DNA of 64,000 bases from Butyrivibrio sp. YAB3001 (GTDB lineage Bacteria > Bacillota > Clostridia > Lachnospirales > Lachnospiraceae): assembly GCF_900112195.1 (NCBI RefSeq), contig NZ_FOKR01000015.1:38554-102553 (forward strand). Direction: 5' to 3'. This document shows, piece by piece, positions 55,128-63,549 of this stretch (its first letter is position 1; each line of letters starts with the position of its first letter). The position numbers and the translations under genes are program-made. The notes beneath the pieces were generated by a model. The model made no database searches and had not been told where the DNA came from. It saw only the letters and a program-made list of their open reading frames with translations.

Positions 55128-56252
55128 ATGAATAAGAAGATATTTGTTTGTGAACCATATTTAAATGGAAACGAAACTAAATACGTAATGGATGCAGTTT
55201 CTACAGGATGGATTTCAAGTAGTGGAGCGTACGTTACTAAATTTGAAGAAGCATTTTCAGGGTACTGCGGAGTTAAGCATGGTATTGCGGTTTGTAATGG
55301 CACAGTTGCGCTTCATCTTGCGCTTGCTGCACTTGGCATCGGGAAGGGCGATGAAGTTATCATACCTTCATTTACCATGATTGCGACAGCATTTGCAGTT
55401 TGCTATGTGGGCGCAATGCCAGTGTTTGTGGATGCTGACAAGGATACATGGAATATAGATGTCAATAAGATCGAGGAAAAGATAACTCCAAGAACAAAGG
55501 CAATAATTCCCGTTCATGTATTTGGTAATCCCTGTGATATGGATGCCATAACCGAGATTGCAAAAAAGCATAACCTCTTTATTGTAGAAGATGCAGCAGA
55601 AGCACATGGAGCGACCTACAAGGGGCGCAAAGTAGGAAGTTTTTCTGAGGTAGCATGCTTTAGCTTTTTTGCAAATAAAAATGTCACCACAGGTGAAGGT
55701 GGAATGTGCGTAACAGATGATGACAATTACGCAAAGCTTTGCAGATATTATAAGAATGTATGTTTTAATCCTGATGGACCAAGAGATTATCTACACAATG
55801 ATATTGGCTTTAACTATCGCATGAGCAATATTCATGCTGCGATTGGCCTTGCTCAGACTGAGAAAGCTGATGAGTACAAAAAGATGCGTATGAATAATCA
55901 TGCTCTTTATAAAAAATATCTTGAAGGTGTTGATGGAGTTGTATTCCAAAAGGATGAAAAGGACTCTGAGAATGTTGGATGGATGAATACAATTGTTCTT
56001 GATACCGATAAGTACGGCAGAACCAGGGATGAGCTCATTGTGCAGCTTAAAGAAAATGGAGTTGATACAAGACTTCTTTTCAAGAGTATGAGCATACAGC
56101 CGGCGCTTAAGAAATATGGCTGTGACTGTAGCGGCAAATATCCTGTTACAGACTGGCTATCTGAGAATGGTTTTTATCTTCCAAGTGCGTCTAACCTTCC
56201 AGAGGAAGATATTAAAGGAATTTGTGATATTATAAAGGATTTTGCACGATGA
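55128..56252 (+). CDS. DegT family aminotransferase, GDP-perosamine-synthase-like
   Basis: A 374-residue PLP enzyme with GTVALHLAL, VEDAAEAHGA and SFFANK with Lys184 as Schiff-base lysine, then TTGEGGM. The YLHNDIGFNYRMSN segment resembles GDP-4-keto-6-deoxymannose 4-aminotransferases (PerA/RfbE). It would therefore make GDP-perosamine or a similar 4-amino sugar. Gmd, which supplies the substrate, is not in the window. GGTG precedes the ATG at 55128. The stop overlaps the start of the following GT4 gene (ATGA), so this GT4 may use the product. Substrate choice is inferred by similarity from memory. Confidence 0.82.
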   Translation: MNKKIFVCEPYLNGNETKYVMDAVSTGWISSSGAYVTKFEEAFSGYCGVKHGIAVCNGTVALHLALAALGIGKGDEVIIPSFTMIATAFAVCYVGAMPVFVDADKDTWNIDVNKIEEKITPRTKAIIPVHVFGNPCDMDAITEIAKKHNLFIVEDAAEAHGATYKGRKVGSFSEVACFSFFANKNVTTGEGGMCVTDDDNYAKLCRYYKNVCFNPDGPRDYLHNDIGFNYRMSNIHAAIGLAQTEKADEYKKMRMNNHALYKKYLEGVDGVVFQKDEKDSENVGWMNTIVLDTDKYGRTRDELIVQLKENGVDTRLLFKSMSIQPALKKYGCDCSGKYPVTDWLSENGFYLPSASNLPEEDIKGICDIIKDFAR

Positions 56253-57454
56253 AAGTAGCTGTGTATTTTGATGATGTGTCACCTGAAAAAGGTGGCGCAT
56301 CTAGTTTACTTATGACAATTGAAGATGAACTTAAAAAACTTAAGGGAAAGTACGATATTGTCATATGTTATAATGGCGGATCAGGTCATCCGTATAAGAC
56401 TAAAAAGGATGACTTTGAATATATAAATGTGGATAAAGTAAGACTGAATAATCTTTTTAAGATGTTCTGTCTTAATACCAAAAACAGCGTAAGAAATGCC
56501 ATGTTGCGCTTTTTTTATCATAATGAGAGGTTGTACAGAGAATCTTATCTTGACTATTTGGCAGAAAAAGAGGGTATAGATATTTATTGGTTCACTTATC
56601 CTGCAAATGTTGATCTGACAACACCGTTCATATATTCGCTTTGGGATCTGGGACATAGGATACTTCCGTCTTTCCCGGATACAACAAAACCTGCGTACAG
56701 ATGGAAAGGGCTTGATGAGCAGTATTCAAGGCTCTTGGGAAAGGCATCTTACATCCTCACAGGTAATGAAACAGGAAAAAAAGAAATCCTTGAAAACTAT
56801 AATGTCATGGCTGATAAAATCAGAATTGTGCCATTTCCTGTGACGTTTTTCTGCTATGGACCGGAAGAAAAGCCTAAACTAGAGCTTCCGGACAAGTATT
56901 TCTTTTATCCTGCACAGTTTTGGCCCCACAAGAATCATATTTGTATAATTGAGGCATTAGAACTACTTCGTAAAGAAAATGGTATTGACGCACATGTTCT
57001 TTTTACTGGTTCTGACAAAGGAAACAAGCAGTATGTTGCGGATATGGCTAAAGAACATGGTGTTGACGATTTAGTACATTTTGGCGGGTTTGTGACTTAC
57101 GAAGAGATGAAATATATTTATACTCACGCTGAAGGAATGATTTTCGCATCTGTAAGCGGACCTAACAATATTCCTCCTATTGAGGCAGTTTACCTTGAAT
57201 GCCCGCTCATTATTTCAGACATTCCAGGACATCAGGAACAGATGGGAGAAGGAATAATGTACTTTAATGGTTACAAGCCGTCCGAACTTGCAGCGCATAT
57301 GAAAAAGCTTCTTAGTGACCCGTCTGAGAAGAAAGCAGTTATAGTGAGACAACAGTCGATTCGTAATGAGATTGTAAACTATAGTTATAGCGAGCAAATG
57401 GCTAAGATACTTGATGAGTTCAAGGTCATCTGTAAGAGATGGAAAAAAGTGTGA
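56249..57454 (+). CDS. glycosyltransferase family 4
   Basis: The 401-residue protein has KGGASS near residue 14, FYPAQFWPHKNH in the middle and SGPNNIPPIEA near the end. The latter replaces the usual E-x7-E by a form with only the second Glu, as in a known mannosyl/perosaminyl-transferase-like subgroup. It overlaps the aminotransferase gene by four bases, and AAGGA precedes its ATG. Coupling suggests it transfers the amino sugar made upstream. No membrane helices are visible. A 99-nt gap then separates it from two small genes of different character. Confidence 0.87.
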   Translation: MKVAVYFDDVSPEKGGASSLLMTIEDELKKLKGKYDIVICYNGGSGHPYKTKKDDFEYINVDKVRLNNLFKMFCLNTKNSVRNAMLRFFYHNERLYRESYLDYLAEKEGIDIYWFTYPANVDLTTPFIYSLWDLGHRILPSFPDTTKPAYRWKGLDEQYSRLLGKASYILTGNETGKKEILENYNVMADKIRIVPFPVTFFCYGPEEKPKLELPDKYFFYPAQFWPHKNHICIIEALELLRKENGIDAHVLFTGSDKGNKQYVADMAKEHGVDDLVHFGGFVTYEEMKYIYTHAEGMIFASVSGPNNIPPIEAVYLECPLIISDIPGHQEQMGEGIMYFNGYKPSELAAHMKKLLSDPSEKKAVIVRQQSIRNEIVNYSYSEQMAKILDEFKVICKRWKKV

Positions 57455-57553
57455 TTAAAACATTAGATAATTTCAAATTATGGCATGATTTTTTAGATTC
57501 TTTTGTCGTGAATTTGTACAAGGTTAAGGTATTAAATAGTAGGGGGAATATAA

Positions 57554-57889
57554 ATGATTTTGAATCAGATAATGTCTATCGATGATATGTGGAATAATCA
57601 TAATCATTTTTATGATGATATGGTTAAGTTTTGCATTGACAGGAAAAGAAAAATTGTTGCAATAGATGCTGACATGCATATTGATTTAGAAAATGAACTC
57701 TATGATGATGGCTCAGATACTAAGGATATATATGGCGGCAATATTATGAAAGATCCTATTGAGGTTGTGTGGGAATCGCATCCGAATATAGACAGAAATA
57801 GGGAGTTGGGGATAGGCAGAGGAAGAGAATTAACAGATCAGACAACAATAGACGAGTTATTCGACATTTTGAAGTCATGGATTAAATGA
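57554..57889 (+). CDS. conserved hypothetical protein, DUF5674-like
   Basis: A 111-residue soluble acidic protein. The stretch IDADMHIDLE (37-46), followed by DDGSDTKDIYGGNI, matches from memory the DUF5674 pattern (MHxDxE...DGSxxxDxxGxNI). No function is known to me. GGGGG seven bases before the ATG is a strong ribosome site. The stop overlaps the frame of the next small gene, and the two probably form a pair. Nothing suggests a role in sugar chemistry. Confidence 0.65.
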   Translation: MILNQIMSIDDMWNNHNHFYDDMVKFCIDRKRKIVAIDADMHIDLENELYDDGSDTKDIYGGNIMKDPIEVVWESHPNIDRNRELGIGRGRELTDQTTIDELFDILKSWIK

Positions 57890-57900
57890 GGTGTCAAACG

Positions 57901-58206
57901 ATGACAAGCGAAAATTGGGAAAAACTAAGTTTAAAAGAACAAATGTCAAATATCCACGGGGAGGTAAGACGAGCGATAAGGGCACGCAATAACTATAGAA
58001 ATAGCATTTCGAAGGAAAATCACACGGATTCATATATAAATAAAATACATTCCCTTGTTATATTAACTTGCAATGACCCTAAAAATGAGAGAAGAAAAAA
58101 AGAATTACTTGATGAGGAAAACGAAATAATCAGATGGACCAAAGGCGAAGTAGATGATGATTATATAGAACATTACTGGAAACAGTATACAGATGCTATT
58201 AGTTAA
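57901..58206 (+). CDS. conserved hypothetical small protein paired with the DUF5674-like gene
   Basis: About 101 residues, helical and charged, with LSLKEQMSNIHGEVRRAI near the N-terminus and NDPKNERRKKEL in the middle. I recognise this as a widespread uncharacterised family (LSLAEQLANIGSEV...DPKNxxRLKEL). The ATG at 57901 has AGGTG seven bases upstream. A further in-frame ATG at 57886 would overlap the previous stop. Its pairing with the DUF5674-like gene may be a functional unit. No enzymatic motif is visible. Confidence 0.6.
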   Translation: MTSENWEKLSLKEQMSNIHGEVRRAIRARNNYRNSISKENHTDSYINKIHSLVILTCNDPKNERRKKELLDEENEIIRWTKGEVDDDYIEHYWKQYTDAIS

Positions 58207-58280
58207 GGGAAATACTATATTACAATTAAAATATGCGAGCAACCTCAGCGTATGTAAAATAGGTATGAAGGATTGTGGTA

Positions 58281-60023
58281 ATGATAAAAAAAGTTTATTC
58301 AGTTTTAGATAAGCATCAAAGATCAAGGATGTTTATTTTGCTAATACTAATTGTTGGAGGGGCAGTGTTTGAAACTATCGGCGTTTCTGCAGTGTTACCG
58401 TTGGTGAACGCAGTGACTGACCCGACAATTATCGATGAAAATGCGAAATATAGGTTTGTCAGAGATTTACTAGGAGTCCAGAATTATAGGACATTCATCC
58501 TGATTATGGCATTAGGACTTGTGGGAATATATATTGTTAAGAATGTATACCTTGTCTTGATGACAAACGCACAGAATCATTTCACAACCAATAATCAGAG
58601 AAGACTATCTGTAAGACTTATGAAATGCTATATGAATCAAAGTTATCTTTTTCATGTTGAGCACAATATTGCAGAGCTTGAAAGAAATGTAAATCAGGAC
58701 GTGGAAAGCTTTATTGGGGTTTTAACAAGTATTTTACAGCTTTTTTCTGAAATCCTTGTATGTGGGATGATATCGCTGTTTCTTTTGATAACAGATTTTG
58801 TTACAACAATGCTTATGGTTGTGTTACTATTTATCTTCCTGCTTTTATTTGCAAAAGTCTTTAGAAAAAAGCTTCGTAATTACGGTGAACAGACCAGAGA
58901 ATATTCAGCGGCTAAAAATCAATTTTTCCTTGAATCATTTGGTGGAATAAAAGAGATCAAAGCATCCAGTAAGGAATCTTTTTTTGTGGAAAAATATGAT
59001 ACTGCTTTTAAGAACTTTGCTTTGGCTGCGCAGGGACAGATGCTTCTAAGTTTTATTCCAAGACCTATAATGGAATCGCTTAGTATTGGTGGTCTTTTGC
59101 TTTTTATGTCTATAAGAATTGCACTTGGCACTGATGTTGAAAAATTTATTCCAATCATGTCAGTGTTTGCAGTGGCAGCCATCAGAATGCTACCGTCGTT
59201 TAACAGAATCAGTGGATATCTTAGTAATCTTATGTTCAACAGAGCGGCAGCTGATGCTGTTTGCAGAGATATCAAGGAGATGGAAAGGCTCAATGCTGAG
59301 AGTCAAGATAGTGAAGAAAAGAAAACGATAACTAATGGAGATATCGTTGTTAAAAATGTTACGTTTGCTTATCCTGCCCATCCGGAAAAGAAGATTGTGA
59401 ATAATGTTTCATTTACTATTCCGTATAATAAGTCTGTTGCTCTTGTTGGACCTTCGGGCGCAGGGAAAACCACATTGGCAGATATTATTCTGGGTGTCCT
59501 TAAGCCGGATGATGGCGACGTTATGGTTGGAGATACTAATGTAGTAGAATATCCAAAATCCTGGCATGAGCATATCGGATATATTCCACAGGCTATTTTC
59601 CTTACTGATGATTCAATACGCGCAAATGTTGCATTTGGCATTCCTAATGAGGAAATAGATGATGAGAAAGTATGGAAAGCTCTTGAAGGTGCTCAAATTG
59701 CGGATTTTGTAAGAAACCAGGAAGATGGTATTTATTCCAATATTGGAGAACGTGGTGTAAAGATTTCCGGAGGTCAAAGACAGAGAATCGGTATTGCCAG
59801 AGCTCTTTATTCGGATCCTGATGTTATAGTCCTTGATGAAGCTACATCTGCCCTTGATAATGAGACAGAGAAAGCCGTAATGGATGCAATTTATCATTTA
59901 TCCGGTAAGAAAACTATGATAATAATTGCACATCGTCTTTCTACTATTAGCGAATGCCAGCTTATTTACGAAGTTAAGGATGGAAAAGTCGCGCAGGTAA
60001 AATATGAGGATATCTGTCAGTGA
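58281..60023 (+). CDS. PglK/MsbA-like ABC exporter, second copy
   Basis: A 580-residue half-transporter. It begins with a six-helix domain containing VFETIGVSAVLPLV, similar to the AFELLGV motif of the 16769 protein. The ATPase domain has Walker A GPSGAGKT (~390-397), signature ISGGQ (~495-499) and Walker B VIVLDEAT. It should flip a lipid-linked oligosaccharide outward as a homodimer. AGGAT eight bases before the ATG at 58281 gives the start; a GTG at 58275 is also in frame. Low GC is not marked here, in contrast to the other copy. A hairpin follows at 60040. Confidence 0.9.
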   Translation: MIKKVYSVLDKHQRSRMFILLILIVGGAVFETIGVSAVLPLVNAVTDPTIIDENAKYRFVRDLLGVQNYRTFILIMALGLVGIYIVKNVYLVLMTNAQNHFTTNNQRRLSVRLMKCYMNQSYLFHVEHNIAELERNVNQDVESFIGVLTSILQLFSEILVCGMISLFLLITDFVTTMLMVVLLFIFLLLFAKVFRKKLRNYGEQTREYSAAKNQFFLESFGGIKEIKASSKESFFVEKYDTAFKNFALAAQGQMLLSFIPRPIMESLSIGGLLLFMSIRIALGTDVEKFIPIMSVFAVAAIRMLPSFNRISGYLSNLMFNRAAADAVCRDIKEMERLNAESQDSEEKKTITNGDIVVKNVTFAYPAHPEKKIVNNVSFTIPYNKSVALVGPSGAGKTTLADIILGVLKPDDGDVMVGDTNVVEYPKSWHEHIGYIPQAIFLTDDSIRANVAFGIPNEEIDDEKVWKALEGAQIADFVRNQEDGIYSNIGERGVKISGGQRQRIGIARALYSDPDVIVLDEATSALDNETEKAVMDAIYHLSGKKTMIIIAHRLSTISECQLIYEVKDGKVAQVKYEDICQ

Positions 60024-60039
60024 TGCATTTTATATGTAG

Positions 60040-60073
60040 GCTTGTAAGATATTCCATTTGATTTATTACAAGC
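60040..60073 (+). terminator. possible terminator hairpin after the ABC gene
   Basis: GCTTGTAA (60040-60047) and TTACAAGC (60066-60073) form a perfect eight-pair stem over an 18-nt loop. Only ATTTAT follows instead of a solid T-run, so termination would be weak. The remaining gap to 60182 holds no recognisable gene. Confidence 0.35.
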
Positions 60074-60181
60074 ATTTATATGATGTCAGACTTGAGAGTA
60101 ACCGATAAAATTACATTATTTATATGTTTTGTAGATTGGATATGCACAGGTATTTGCAGATAGTATACATAATAAATAATC

Positions 60182-61180
60182 ATGGATTTTGAGTTTAAAA
60201 GATACGAGATAAAAAACAGAATAAAAGGATTTACAAATAAAGCCGCATACTCCCTAGAGGAGCACGGCTTTATTGGAATGGCAGATTTGTTTTCTGTACA
60301 TACAAGGTACATTGGAAAACAAGTGATGTCAGATGATGATACTAATAGGTATATTGCTGGAGCTTTAGGCAATAGCAGCGGGTTCATGGTTGCGAGGCTT
60401 GGAGCGGTCGAACTAAACTATATCTACAACTATCTCAAAGATAAGAATGGTATGCGTGATGAACGGCAGATGAATGAAGCACTCCGCATGCTTTGTTTTA
60501 ATGCGGGTTTTTTTCCAAGAGAGGAAAAGGCAGCAGAGCGTCTGGCTAAAATGTATCTTGATGCAGTAGAGGTTATGGATTTATGCGGTGTTTGGAATGT
60601 ATTCATGGAGGATTACATTTTAAAGAAATATGCACCTGAATGTAAATTTACCAAGCTTGCGTTTTTGGAGCCATGGAATACCAGGACAGGTAATCCATGG
60701 TCTAAGGCATTAATGGGGAAAAAGGTTGTTGTAGTTCATCCATTTACTGACACGATGGAAAAACAGTATTTAAGTCGTGATAAACTCTTCACCAATTCTT
60801 TTGATAAAAATGCCATTTTGCCGCAAATGAATCTGAGGTTTGTTAAAGCTGTTCAGTCAATTGGAGGTCAGGGAACTCCTGGCTTTAACTCCTGGTTTGA
60901 CGCTTACGACCATATGTTAAATGAAATACTGAAGGAAGATTTTGATGTAGCTATTTTAGGCTGTGGAGCATACGGATTTCCGCTTGCTGCTGACATAAAG
61001 AGATCAGGCAGAAAGGCAATTCATATAGGCGGTGCAACGCAGCTTTGGTTCGGAATAAAAGGAAAGCGTTGGGAGAGTAATCCTGATATCAGCAGATTAT
61101 TTAATGAGTATTGGGTAAGCCCTTCGGAAAATGAAAAACCTGAACATGCTGAAGGTGTAGAGGATGGGTGCTACTGGTAA
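60182..61180 (+). CDS. uncharacterised protein, possibly GT-D-like glycosyltransferase
   Basis: A 332-residue soluble protein. MVARLGAVELNYI (69-81) resembles the R-x-G-x-x-E box of GT-D (DUF1792-type) transferases. Near the C-terminus VAILGCGAYGFPLAA and IHIGGATQLWFGIKG (to 293) form what looks like a nucleotide-type fold with conserved glycines. The family is known to me only as hypothetical proteins in polysaccharide loci. The role as sugar transferase is a guess from motif and neighbours. No clear ribosome site precedes the ATG. Confidence 0.5.
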   Translation: MDFEFKRYEIKNRIKGFTNKAAYSLEEHGFIGMADLFSVHTRYIGKQVMSDDDTNRYIAGALGNSSGFMVARLGAVELNYIYNYLKDKNGMRDERQMNEALRMLCFNAGFFPREEKAAERLAKMYLDAVEVMDLCGVWNVFMEDYILKKYAPECKFTKLAFLEPWNTRTGNPWSKALMGKKVVVVHPFTDTMEKQYLSRDKLFTNSFDKNAILPQMNLRFVKAVQSIGGQGTPGFNSWFDAYDHMLNEILKEDFDVAILGCGAYGFPLAADIKRSGRKAIHIGGATQLWFGIKGKRWESNPDISRLFNEYWVSPSENEKPEHAEGVEDGCYW

Positions 61181-61284
61181 ATGTTATCGGTGAAATAAGG
61201 AAATGGTTGACCCATATTCAATCAAATAATTGATATGTATAAGACAGCACACTAGGAAAAAAGCATAAATATAGGATAATTGTA

Positions 61285-62250
61285 ATGTTTGAAGAACAAG
61301 AAAAACTAAAGTTTTCCCCAATCGTACTATTTGTATATAAGCGTCTTGATCATGTAACTAGGGTGGTGGAAGCTTTGAGGAGGAATCCTGAAGCAAAGGA
61401 TTCAATTCTTTATATTTATTCAGATGCTCCGGCTAAGGAAGAAGATAAAGAAGGCGTTTGGCAGGTAAGAGATTATATAAAAAAAATTGAAGGTTTTGCT
61501 GACGTTATTATCATAGAACGCGACAAGAACTGGGGAATTGAAAAGTCAGAGATTGACGGCATATCGTCAGTTTTAAAAAAACATGAAACCATTATTGTAA
61601 TAGAAGATGATATAGAAGTTAGTGACCAGTTTCTAAAATACATGAATTATTGCTTATCTGAGTATAAGAATAATAAGGGCATCTACACAATAACCGGATA
61701 CAGTTTCCTGAAATCATTGCCTGAATATGATGGTAAATATGGTCTGACAAGGTCATTTGCTGCCTGGGGATGGGGAACCTGGAGAGACAGGTGGCAGAAT
61801 TTTAAACATGAACTTACAAAAGAAGACCTTAAGTTTGTCATGCATCATAAAAAGAAACTTGATAACGGTGAAGATTTTTCATATCTACTGATGCATCAAT
61901 ACAAAGAAGATTCACTTACATGGGATGTGATGTGGTATTATTCATGTTTTTTCAATGGTGGAAGAACGCTTTTTCCATACAATACTCTAGTTAATAACAT
62001 CGGAATGGATGGATCGGGTGTTCATTATAATGGTGAATCTGATAAAAATAGAATTGAAGCAATTAACGAACGGAAAGAAATTGTTTTTCCGTTGTTGATT
62101 AAAGATATCAACGATACAGCATCCATACTTGTAAAAGAAAAGCAAAATCTTGATAAAAAAAGTTTTATCAAAGCGATTAAAATGACTATGCGATTTTGGT
62201 TGGATGGTCTTTGTCTGGTATTATTTGGCGAGAAAAGCAGAAAAATTTGA
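61285..62250 (+). CDS. GT-A glycosyltransferase-like protein (GNT-I/GT2-related)
   Basis: A 321-residue protein with FSPIVLFVYKR at the start and the metal motif EDD (107-109) in VIEDDIEVS. WGWGTWRDRW comes later, a tract found in bacterial GNT-I-like transferases of surface-glycan loci. It has no membrane helices. GGA eight bases before the ATG fits. The next gene begins 12 nt after the stop, so they are co-transcribed. Sugar and linkage are unknown. Confidence 0.75.
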   Translation: MFEEQEKLKFSPIVLFVYKRLDHVTRVVEALRRNPEAKDSILYIYSDAPAKEEDKEGVWQVRDYIKKIEGFADVIIIERDKNWGIEKSEIDGISSVLKKHETIIVIEDDIEVSDQFLKYMNYCLSEYKNNKGIYTITGYSFLKSLPEYDGKYGLTRSFAAWGWGTWRDRWQNFKHELTKEDLKFVMHHKKKLDNGEDFSYLLMHQYKEDSLTWDVMWYYSCFFNGGRTLFPYNTLVNNIGMDGSGVHYNGESDKNRIEAINERKEIVFPLLIKDINDTASILVKEKQNLDKKSFIKAIKMTMRFWLDGLCLVLFGEKSRKI

Positions 62251-62262
62251 GGCAAATATTTA

Positions 62263-63114
62263 ATGCAAAATAAAGACTTTAGCAAAAAAAGGCCTAAGGT
62301 ATTATGCCTTGCGACTTTTTTTAACAGAAAAGAAAAAACTGTAAATGCAGTGCGAAAACTTATTGACGGAAGTCCGGGTGTCGAACTGTCATTTTGTTTA
62401 GTTGATGATGGCAGTACAGATGGAACTTCTGAAATACTAAAAGATTTTCCTGGTGTTCATGTACTGTTTGGTTCAGGCAACTTGTTCTACAGTGGAGGAA
62501 TGCGTAAAGCAATAGATTATGCGAAGAACACTGATAATAAGTATAACTATGTGCTGTTATTTAATGATGACGTTGATTTCTTTCCTGGTGCGCTTGAGAG
62601 ATTAATTGATTGCTCGGGAAAATACGATTCTCATGCTATATGGGTAGGACCTACGTGTGATGATTCTGATAAACTAAGTTATGGCGGTGTGCGCAGAACA
62701 AGCGCTATCAGACCAAATTGCGAAATAGTTATGTCAAAAGAGAGAGAAGGGCGTGAGTGCGACACATTTAATGCAAACTGCGTTCTGATACCATGGAATA
62801 CTTTTCTTGAGCTTCCTAATATTCCGACACCTTATGGGCATTCGATGGGAGATTTTGCATATGGTTTTGAAGCTCATCGTCGTGGAATCAAGATTTTGGT
62901 CATGGATCAGTTTATTGGAAAATGCAATGATAATTCCCAAAAGGGAACATGGCTTGATACTGAGCTTTCTTTTTCTGAGAGAATAAGAAAAAAAGAAAAT
63001 CCAAAGGGATTGCCATTTAAAGCATGGTTTTATTATCTTTTGACAAATTATAATATTTTTACTGCTATAGTTTACTCGATAATTCCTTATGCGAGGATTA
63101 TTTTGCGTAGGTAG
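62263..63114 (+). CDS. glycosyltransferase family 2 (rhamnosyltransferase-like)
   Basis: The 283-residue GT2 enzyme has VDDGSTDG (47-54), GNLFYSGGM, the NDDVD (101-105) metal site and a DFAYGFEAHRRG acceptor-side motif. It looks like WbbL-type rhamnosyl or related transferases from memory. A hydrophobic C-terminal end may associate with the membrane. GAGG nine bases before the ATG is a good ribosome site. It is the last protein gene of the locus. No terminator is clear before the rRNA promoters. Confidence 0.87.
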   Translation: MQNKDFSKKRPKVLCLATFFNRKEKTVNAVRKLIDGSPGVELSFCLVDDGSTDGTSEILKDFPGVHVLFGSGNLFYSGGMRKAIDYAKNTDNKYNYVLLFNDDVDFFPGALERLIDCSGKYDSHAIWVGPTCDDSDKLSYGGVRRTSAIRPNCEIVMSKEREGRECDTFNANCVLIPWNTFLELPNIPTPYGHSMGDFAYGFEAHRRGIKILVMDQFIGKCNDNSQKGTWLDTELSFSERIRKKENPKGLPFKAWFYYLLTNYNIFTAIVYSIIPYARIILRR

Positions 63115-63261
63115 ACAATACTGCTTAGAGATAGTATACTGAAATGCTGATAATTTACCATATTGGATGCCTATGATCTATTGGAAACAGTGATTTATAT
63201 AATTATTGTGTTCTGAAAAAATTCAGCGAAAAAAATAATTATAAAAAAATAAAAAAATGTG

Positions 63262-63290
63262 TTGCATTAATTTATGAGCAGTGATATATT
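63262..63290 (+). promoter_or_regulatory. candidate rrn promoter P1
   Basis: TTGCAT (63262-63267) and TATATT (63285-63290) are separated by 17 nt, downstream of an A-rich tract that could act as an UP element. The spacing is ideal and both boxes match four or more consensus bases. Confidence 0.5.
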
Positions 63291-63364
63291 ATAAATCACC
63301 CGCTGCTGAGACGGAACGAAATAAAAAGTTTCAGTGAGTTGGAGAAAAAATATTAAAAAAGTTC

Positions 63365-63393
63365 TTGACAATCTTTAAGAACTGAGTTAATAT
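63365..63393 (+). promoter_or_regulatory. rrn promoter P2
   Basis: TTGACA (63365-63370), a 17-nt spacer and TAATAT (63388-63393) form a near-consensus sigma-70/SigA-type promoter about 155 nt before the mature 16S start. Strong tandem promoters are typical for rRNA operons. Confidence 0.8.
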
Positions 63394-63549
63394 GAATGAG
63401 TTGCGGCTGAGAGCTGCAAGAACAAAAGCACATTGACAAATAAACAGTAATGCAACCCTGAAAAATTCCAAAAGAATTATTCAGAACGAAGATAGTAAAT
63501 AACGGACAGAACAAAAGCCAAGCTTAAGTTCTGGCCAGATCAAACTTTT

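Larger units (their letters stand above)
63115..63549 (+). other. rrn upstream and leader region
   Basis: This 435-nt stretch between the last glycan gene and 16S rRNA has no protein-coding gene. It carries an A/T-tract-rich part (63205-63260) suited as an UP-like element, two promoters (63262 and 63365) and a leader with the CTGCTGAGACGG and ACATTGACAAATAAACAG segments that I associate with Lachnospiraceae rRNA leaders. Confidence 0.6.

Noticed and set aside
63213..63226. CTGAA...TTCAG inverted repeat after the last GT2 gene as terminator
   Set aside because: The stem is only five pairs and is followed by an A-run, not a T-run, on the plus strand. It is not a terminator in the needed direction.
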